From Mycosarcoma maydis (Eukaryota; Basidiomycota; Ustilaginomycetes; Ustilaginales), in contig NC_026478.1 of the NCBI RefSeq assembly GCF_000328475.2, positions 2,046,001-2,110,000 of the forward strand: a stretch of 64,000 bases of DNA, given 5' to 3'. Every line of letters begins with the position of its first letter. Position 1 is the stretch's first letter. The notes beneath the pieces were generated by a model. It was given only the letters and a program-made list of their open reading frames with translations, did not search any database and had not been told where the DNA came from. Position numbers and translations under genes: made by a program. This document shows, piece after piece, positions 59,349-64,000 of the stretch.

Positions 59349-61988
59349 GGTCTGATGGCAGCCAGATTAGCCACACGTCGCGCACAACGATCTATAGGCA
59401 GGTATCGAGGATGCTTTTGTTGTCAATCAGAGGGATATCGACATGAGACTGAGTGTAGGACAGAATGCTGACCGCAGAAATTGAACTTTGCAGTGTCGTC
59501 CCAATCGAAGACGGTTTAAAGTGGATGCCGGTTTTAAAAAGGGACTCTGATGAAGCGGGATGGTACGACAAAGATCAAGTATCAGAACAGGATTGTGTTG
59601 TCAGAGCCTGGAAAGTGAAGCGACGAAAAGAACCGATCGACTGAGCCAAGGGTGGAACAGGCAAGGCGTAGTCGGCAACGTGGTATTGGTGTTACCGCAA
59701 AGAGGCAGGTGAGGAGAAGGAGATGGACGCGTAAGAGGAAACAATCGGTATAGAGGTGTAAGGACCAAGTAACTTAGAGAGAAGAACAGTGGGAAAAGTG
59801 ACGACTAGAAGGCAGAGCACGCACAACGTGGTGCAAAGGAGTGAGTCGTGAGTGTTGAGTCAGGGCAGTCATCCCAATCGTGAATAATCACGAATGCAGC
59901 GTTGAGAGTGAGAACGGAAATCCCGTGGAGTCGTTACCCAGCTGAATATACGCTGGTCAAGTTGTGCGTTGCTGAACAAGCAAGAAAATCAACCGTGTGC
60001 TGTACCACGTCCCCGCAGCGGTTGTGTTTGTTCCGTCCTTTACCTCGCTTGTGCTTGTAGAAGGCATTGCTCAACATGCTCAGTTGCTACGTCGTGGTTT
60101 CTGCTCAGTTGCAGCTCAGGCTCAGCGGGCGCAGGATCGATCGGTCATGTGAGTTTTCTGAGTGTCACTCGAGAGGCGTAGCCGTAGCAACAAGTGTCGT
60201 GCGCGCCGACTGGTTTGCTGCGTGGTTTCTGCTACATTTTTGGTTTGTATGGGTGATTCGGCTATGTTTCTGGCGCTCAGCCCGGGATTTGCAGAGATCG
60301 AAACCGCAACCGGATCAGCTCAGCATCACGCTTGATGGCGGCTATAAGTCAAGAGGTAACTCACGACTTGAGTTATTCACGATTCACTTCGGTCTTGCAT
60401 TTTCATTTTAAGTAATAATATGTTTTCATGTAAGTTAGTTAACAAGTCAAGTTTATTTTTCGATTTGGGAGTCGTGATTCCTGTGATTGTTTTGGCTGCT
60501 CTTCAACCACCGCCGGCTCGAGACCAACAACAGCTGCGCTGCGGGGAAGGTTTCCTTTTCATCGACCGCGTGCTTTTTGCCGTGCTTGATCAAGTTCGTG
60601 ATTAGACCCGAGCGCGACTCCGCTCTTTGGCGCTTGCACGGCTGTAGCCTCGTCAGTGCCGTGCTCATCCATTGCTGCTCCTTGCTACACGATTAAAAAA
60701 AAAGTGTCGAGGAGGTCAAGCCGCGTCAAAAGCGTCTATCGAGTATACAGTAGTTAACTTATGGGCAAGCTCATGTCTGTCCAATTCTGCATCCGAGGTG
60801 TTTGCCCTTTAAGCACACGCCACGGTAAAATACATTTTTCCGGTTCAGTGCACGGTGGGCTGATCCTTGAGCCAAATATTAGTTAATCAAAAATCGTGAA
60901 TGGACTCTATCTTAACCTCGCCACTCAGTCTGTGACTACCTATGGCCCGACATCATCGTCTGGAAAAGGTGGCGCTTCATGCTCCGTATCAGCTAGAAAC
61001 TTCGTGTGCCACAGACTAAACACAAAGGAAGCACACTTGGAGAAGATCAAATTTTGGACACGTTTGTTCCAACTCACCAAGATTGCCCTCGAATTTTAAG
61101 TCCGCGGAGCAGCCATTTTCGTCAGCCAATCACAGCCACGGCATTTCCGATAGGTTTCGCGGCGCGCTGCTTCCGTTGGGTCATTCTCTTCTTGGTATTG
61201 CAGTGCAAGTCTACGAGAGCATCTCGGCTTGCCGTCCACGCATCTATTCGTGATTGTTCAGATATCTGAATTGGTCTTGAAGCATGCTGCTGCGAACACC
61301 AATCACGATAGCATCGGAGATATCATGACTCCATCGACACGTTTCGCTTCGTACGATCATCATACAATCAACAATACGCATACCAAATTGAGCAGCATGT
61401 TGCAGTCGTCGGAAGCCACTCTTCCGAGTGGCATGAACGCGTGCACATGCTGACTACTCGGCTGTCACTGCATCGTGCATGATCTGACCATGCTTCAACG
61501 CTTTGTGCTTCACCTTCGTGTTTTTGGAATTTTGAACGCTTAGGTCGCACAAGTATAATTTATACAGATCTTACATCCGTGATCGGCACGTGACTCGTGA
61601 CTCGTGCCTCACGACTCGTGCGCGAATCACGAATACTTTTGGATTTTGTCAAGACTGTCGACTCAACATGCTCAATTTTGTGATCGACGCGTGGACCCTT
61701 CTTGAAACACGAATTGTGAATCAGGCTCAGCTGTGCACACACCAAGCTTCAGTGCCGCTGACCTCCACTTTCTTCGAGTTGAAAACGGTACGACACTCAC
61801 AACTTAGGTACAGACGACACCTCCAACCAAACCACTATTATCTTATACCAATCGATCCGCATCTAATTTTTCGTTTCTAGCGATATAAGCTGCCGCCCAA
61901 ACTTGCGCAATCGTCACCATAATTCATCATACGGCGAGCGTCACTGGCATCTTCTGCTTCGTTCTTCCATCTTATCCACTTCGAAACC
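59349..61988. promoter_or_regulatory. Long divergent intergenic region between the ABC transporter and NPL4
   Basis: About 2.6 kb with no supported gene. It holds TCACG-family motifs near 59845, 59878-59898, 60358-60385, 60893, 61247, 61302 and 61593-61634. A/T content seems higher near 60400-61100. NPL4 should be driven from the right end. Confidence 0.5.
61593..61634. repeat. ACTCGTG/CCTCACG mixed array
   Basis: ACTCGTG, ACTCGTG, CCTCACG, ACTCGTG and then GAATCACGAAT. The array combines the ACTCGTG and AATCACG variants of the motif family. Confidence 0.85.
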
Positions 61989-64000
61989 ATGATCGTTCGT
62001 GTTCGTTCAAAAGATGGCAACTTCCGCTTCGAGCTGCAGCCCACCGATGACGCATCACAGCTCATTGCAAAGGTGCTGGAGACCATGCCGAATGCAGATT
62101 CGGACTCTCTCAATTTTTCAAACCAGCCAAGAGGCGGAGAATTCGCAGCTAGCACGCTCAAAGGTAGCACACTCGCCGAGCTTGGCATCGCTCACGGTCA
62201 CCTTCTCTTTGCCTCCTACAAAGAGCGCCCCTCCACTGCGGCTGATAGCAACAGCTCTGATACAGCTCCTCCTCCTTCTACATCGACGCTAGAATCATCC
62301 TCATCCGCAACTGCCTCCTCATCGCAACATCAACCCTCGCCATTACCGGCCCGTCCAAAGAAGCCCTGGGAGGCCGTCGAGGAGCACACCGTAGACACAT
62401 ACTGGCAGGCGCAGCAAGGCAAGATCACCCGCAAAAAGGATTCGCAATTCTGTCGCCATGGTCCCAAGGGCATGTGTGACTACTGTATGCCTCTCGAACC
62501 ATACGATTCCAAGTACCAAACTGAAAACAACATCAAGCATCTCTCCTTCCACGCTTACTTGCGCAAGCAAGACATTGCCACCAACAAGCCCAGCCAATCC
62601 TTCATTCCGCCACTCGAAGAGGTCGACTATAGCGTCAAGAAACCGTGTCCTTCCGCAAGCCACCTCAGCTGGCCTGCAGGTATCTGCACCAAGTGCCAAC
62701 CTTCTGCCATCACCCTTCAGCGCCAACCGTACCGTATGGTGGATCACGTCGAGTTCGCGCATCCCGACCTCATCGAAAACATCCTCTCTTTCTGGAGAAG
62801 TACCGCAACGCAGCGATTTGGTTTTCTTCTTGGACGCTATGAAGCCTATCACGACGTGCCTATGGGTATCAAAGCCGTTGTTGAAGCTATTCACGAACCT
62901 CCACAAGAAGGTGAGCTCGACGGACTCACTCTCGGTGTGCCATGGGAAGAGCAACCGCGCGTCGAGAAGCTCGCCAAGCTTTGCGGGCTTGAATTTGTCG
63001 GCATGATCTATTCGGACCTGAGCCCTGCCGACCCCACCCACCAGGACCCTTCGTTGGCCGGCAAGGTCGTCTGCAAACGGCACAAGGACAGCTTCTTCCT
63101 CTCTGGTATCGAGACAATCTTTGCCGCTCAGCTTCAGCTCGGTAATCCCAACCCGTCTCGCTTCAGCTCTACCGGTCGTTTCAACTCCAAGTTCGTGACG
63201 TGCATCCTTAGCGGTACAGAGGAGGGCGCGATCGACGTGTCAGCGTATCAGATCAGCGAGCAAGGCATGGGCATGGTTCAGGCAGATATGATCGAGGCCA
63301 GCGTCAATCCCAATATCATCCGTGTCAAACCTAGCGAAGGAGAGCGTTATGTCCCCGAGGTCTTTTATCGCTATACAAACGAGTACAAGATCGACGTCAA
63401 AGAGAGCGCTAAACCCACCTTTCCAGTGGAGTATCTCATCGTCAACGCTACCCACGGATTCCCCAACGCACCCAACCCGACGTTCCTCAGCTCCAAGTTC
63501 CCCATCGAGAATCGACCCGGTCTTCACGATCAGGATCTCACTGTCGCCTTGACCAACATCGGCAAGATTGTCGGCCAAAAAGAGCTGTTCCCCATCGGCG
63601 ATGGCATCGAGAGCACCAAGGGCAAGTCGCGAGCCGACGACGATCAGGTACGCGACAAGCTTGTTGGTGTGCTCAGTGACTGGCATCTGCTCGCCTTCCT
63701 CGACACGAGCGGCTTCCTTGACCAGGACGACATGGCTGCTCTCTGTCGTCTTGCCACCACCCATGACTCGGGGGCCTCGCTCGATGCGCTCCTCCTTCGA
63801 CCTGGCTGGCAGACGCTCATGGCTCTCGCCCGTGAACATGCGCCGCACTCAGCAAGCGGGACCAAAGCGAGTGACCCACCCAAGGATCAATTCATATACG
63901 ACGGTGGGGTGGATTCAGATGACGACGTTGGATTCGATGATGCCAATGAGGACTTTTATGACGATGGCCAGGATGATGATGACGACGACGACGAAGTGCA
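61989..64000 (+). CDS. NPL4: Npl4, cofactor of Cdc48/p97 (3' end outside the window)
   Basis: The frame is open from ATG 61989 to the window edge, about 670 residues, and is therefore partial. The N-terminal ubiquitin-like domain covers about 1-80. The zf-Npl4 domain covers about 140-285, with FCRHGPKGMCDYC and later SWPAGICTKCQPSAITLQRQ. The MPN-like Npl4 domain follows, starting near YRMVDHVEF and including FGFLLGRYE. The last visible part is an acidic Asp-rich stretch. Npl4 with Ufd1 recruits ubiquitinated substrates to the Cdc48 ATPase, in ER-associated degradation and in the nucleus. The MPN-like part lacks a metalloprotease His set in this family. The stop codon is not visible. Confidence 0.95.
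   Translation, partial: MIVRVRSKDGNFRFELQPTDDASQLIAKVLETMPNADSDSLNFSNQPRGGEFAASTLKGSTLAELGIAHGHLLFASYKERPSTAADSNSSDTAPPPSTSTLESSSSATASSSQHQPSPLPARPKKPWEAVEEHTVDTYWQAQQGKITRKKDSQFCRHGPKGMCDYCMPLEPYDSKYQTENNIKHLSFHAYLRKQDIATNKPSQSFIPPLEEVDYSVKKPCPSASHLSWPAGICTKCQPSAITLQRQPYRMVDHVEFAHPDLIENILSFWRSTATQRFGFLLGRYEAYHDVPMGIKAVVEAIHEPPQEGELDGLTLGVPWEEQPRVEKLAKLCGLEFVGMIYSDLSPADPTHQDPSLAGKVVCKRHKDSFFLSGIETIFAAQLQLGNPNPSRFSSTGRFNSKFVTCILSGTEEGAIDVSAYQISEQGMGMVQADMIEASVNPNIIRVKPSEGERYVPEVFYRYTNEYKIDVKESAKPTFPVEYLIVNATHGFPNAPNPTFLSSKFPIENRPGLHDQDLTVALTNIGKIVGQKELFPIGDGIESTKGKSRADDDQVRDKLVGVLSDWHLLAFLDTSGFLDQDDMAALCRLATTHDSGASLDALLLRPGWQTLMALAREHAPHSASGTKASDPPKDQFIYDGGVDSDDDVGFDDANEDFYDDGQDDDDDDDEV

Noticed and set aside
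62343..63083. Minus-strand frame of 246 residues inside NPL4
   Set aside because: It is antisense to the conserved zf-Npl4 and MPN-like domains.
1..64000. tRNA and rRNA genes
   Set aside because: I looked for the B-box pattern GTTCGANTC with acceptor pairing in intergenic DNA and found no convincing candidate; a covariance-model scan would be decisive.

Overview
The window looks like a chromosomal segment of a smut fungus (Ustilaginomycotina, Ustilago/Sporisorium type). The reasons are long and almost intron-free reading frames, proteins rich in Ser/Ala/Gln low-complexity tails, short fungal introns (GTAAGT or GTGAGT to AG, 69-172 nt) and a clear Bpp1-type G-protein beta subunit. The species cannot be fixed from sequence alone. 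One run of exactly 100 N marks an assembly gap. I saw no rRNA, tRNA, CRISPR array, transposon or virus-derived gene.

Layout from left to right: a giant MFS-like membrane protein (-); the tri-snRNP splicing factor Sad1 (+); assembly gap; ornithine decarboxylase antizyme (-), encoded in two overlapping frames; the splicing factor Ess2 (+); an MDR-family oxidoreductase (-); a C2H2 zinc-finger protein with two introns (-); a 1955-residue acidic nuclear-type protein with an AT-hook (-); the G-beta subunit (+); a hotdog-fold thioesterase with an in-frame intron (+); a mitochondrial PPR-type protein (-); a GATA-finger protein (+); a type II membrane-anchored heparinase-like protein (+); a Baeyer-Villiger-type monooxygenase (+); Tim17 (+); exocyst Sec5 (-); PA28-gamma (+); a full-length ABCC transporter (-); and Npl4, cut by the right edge (+). 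Most genes are housekeeping and are arranged as divergent or convergent neighbours. There is no operon-like or biosynthetic cluster.

The strongest special signal is the antizyme gene. A 67-codon first frame ends at TCC TGA and a +1 shift there enters the long frame that carries the antizyme domain. This is the polyamine-controlled programmed frameshift known from antizymes, and a single-frame gene model will break it.

The strongest unexplained signal is a family of short, mostly 7-bp-period motifs built on TCACG: (AATCACG)n, (ATTCACG)n and (AGTCACG/ACTCACG)n, in both orientations. They occur in most long intergenic regions and in one intron, and I saw no array in a coding region. They form local tandem arrays, one of which shows a block of CACGAAT to CATGAAT changes. 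A second local signal is a cluster of TCGTAA hexamers in the leader of the giant MFS-like gene.
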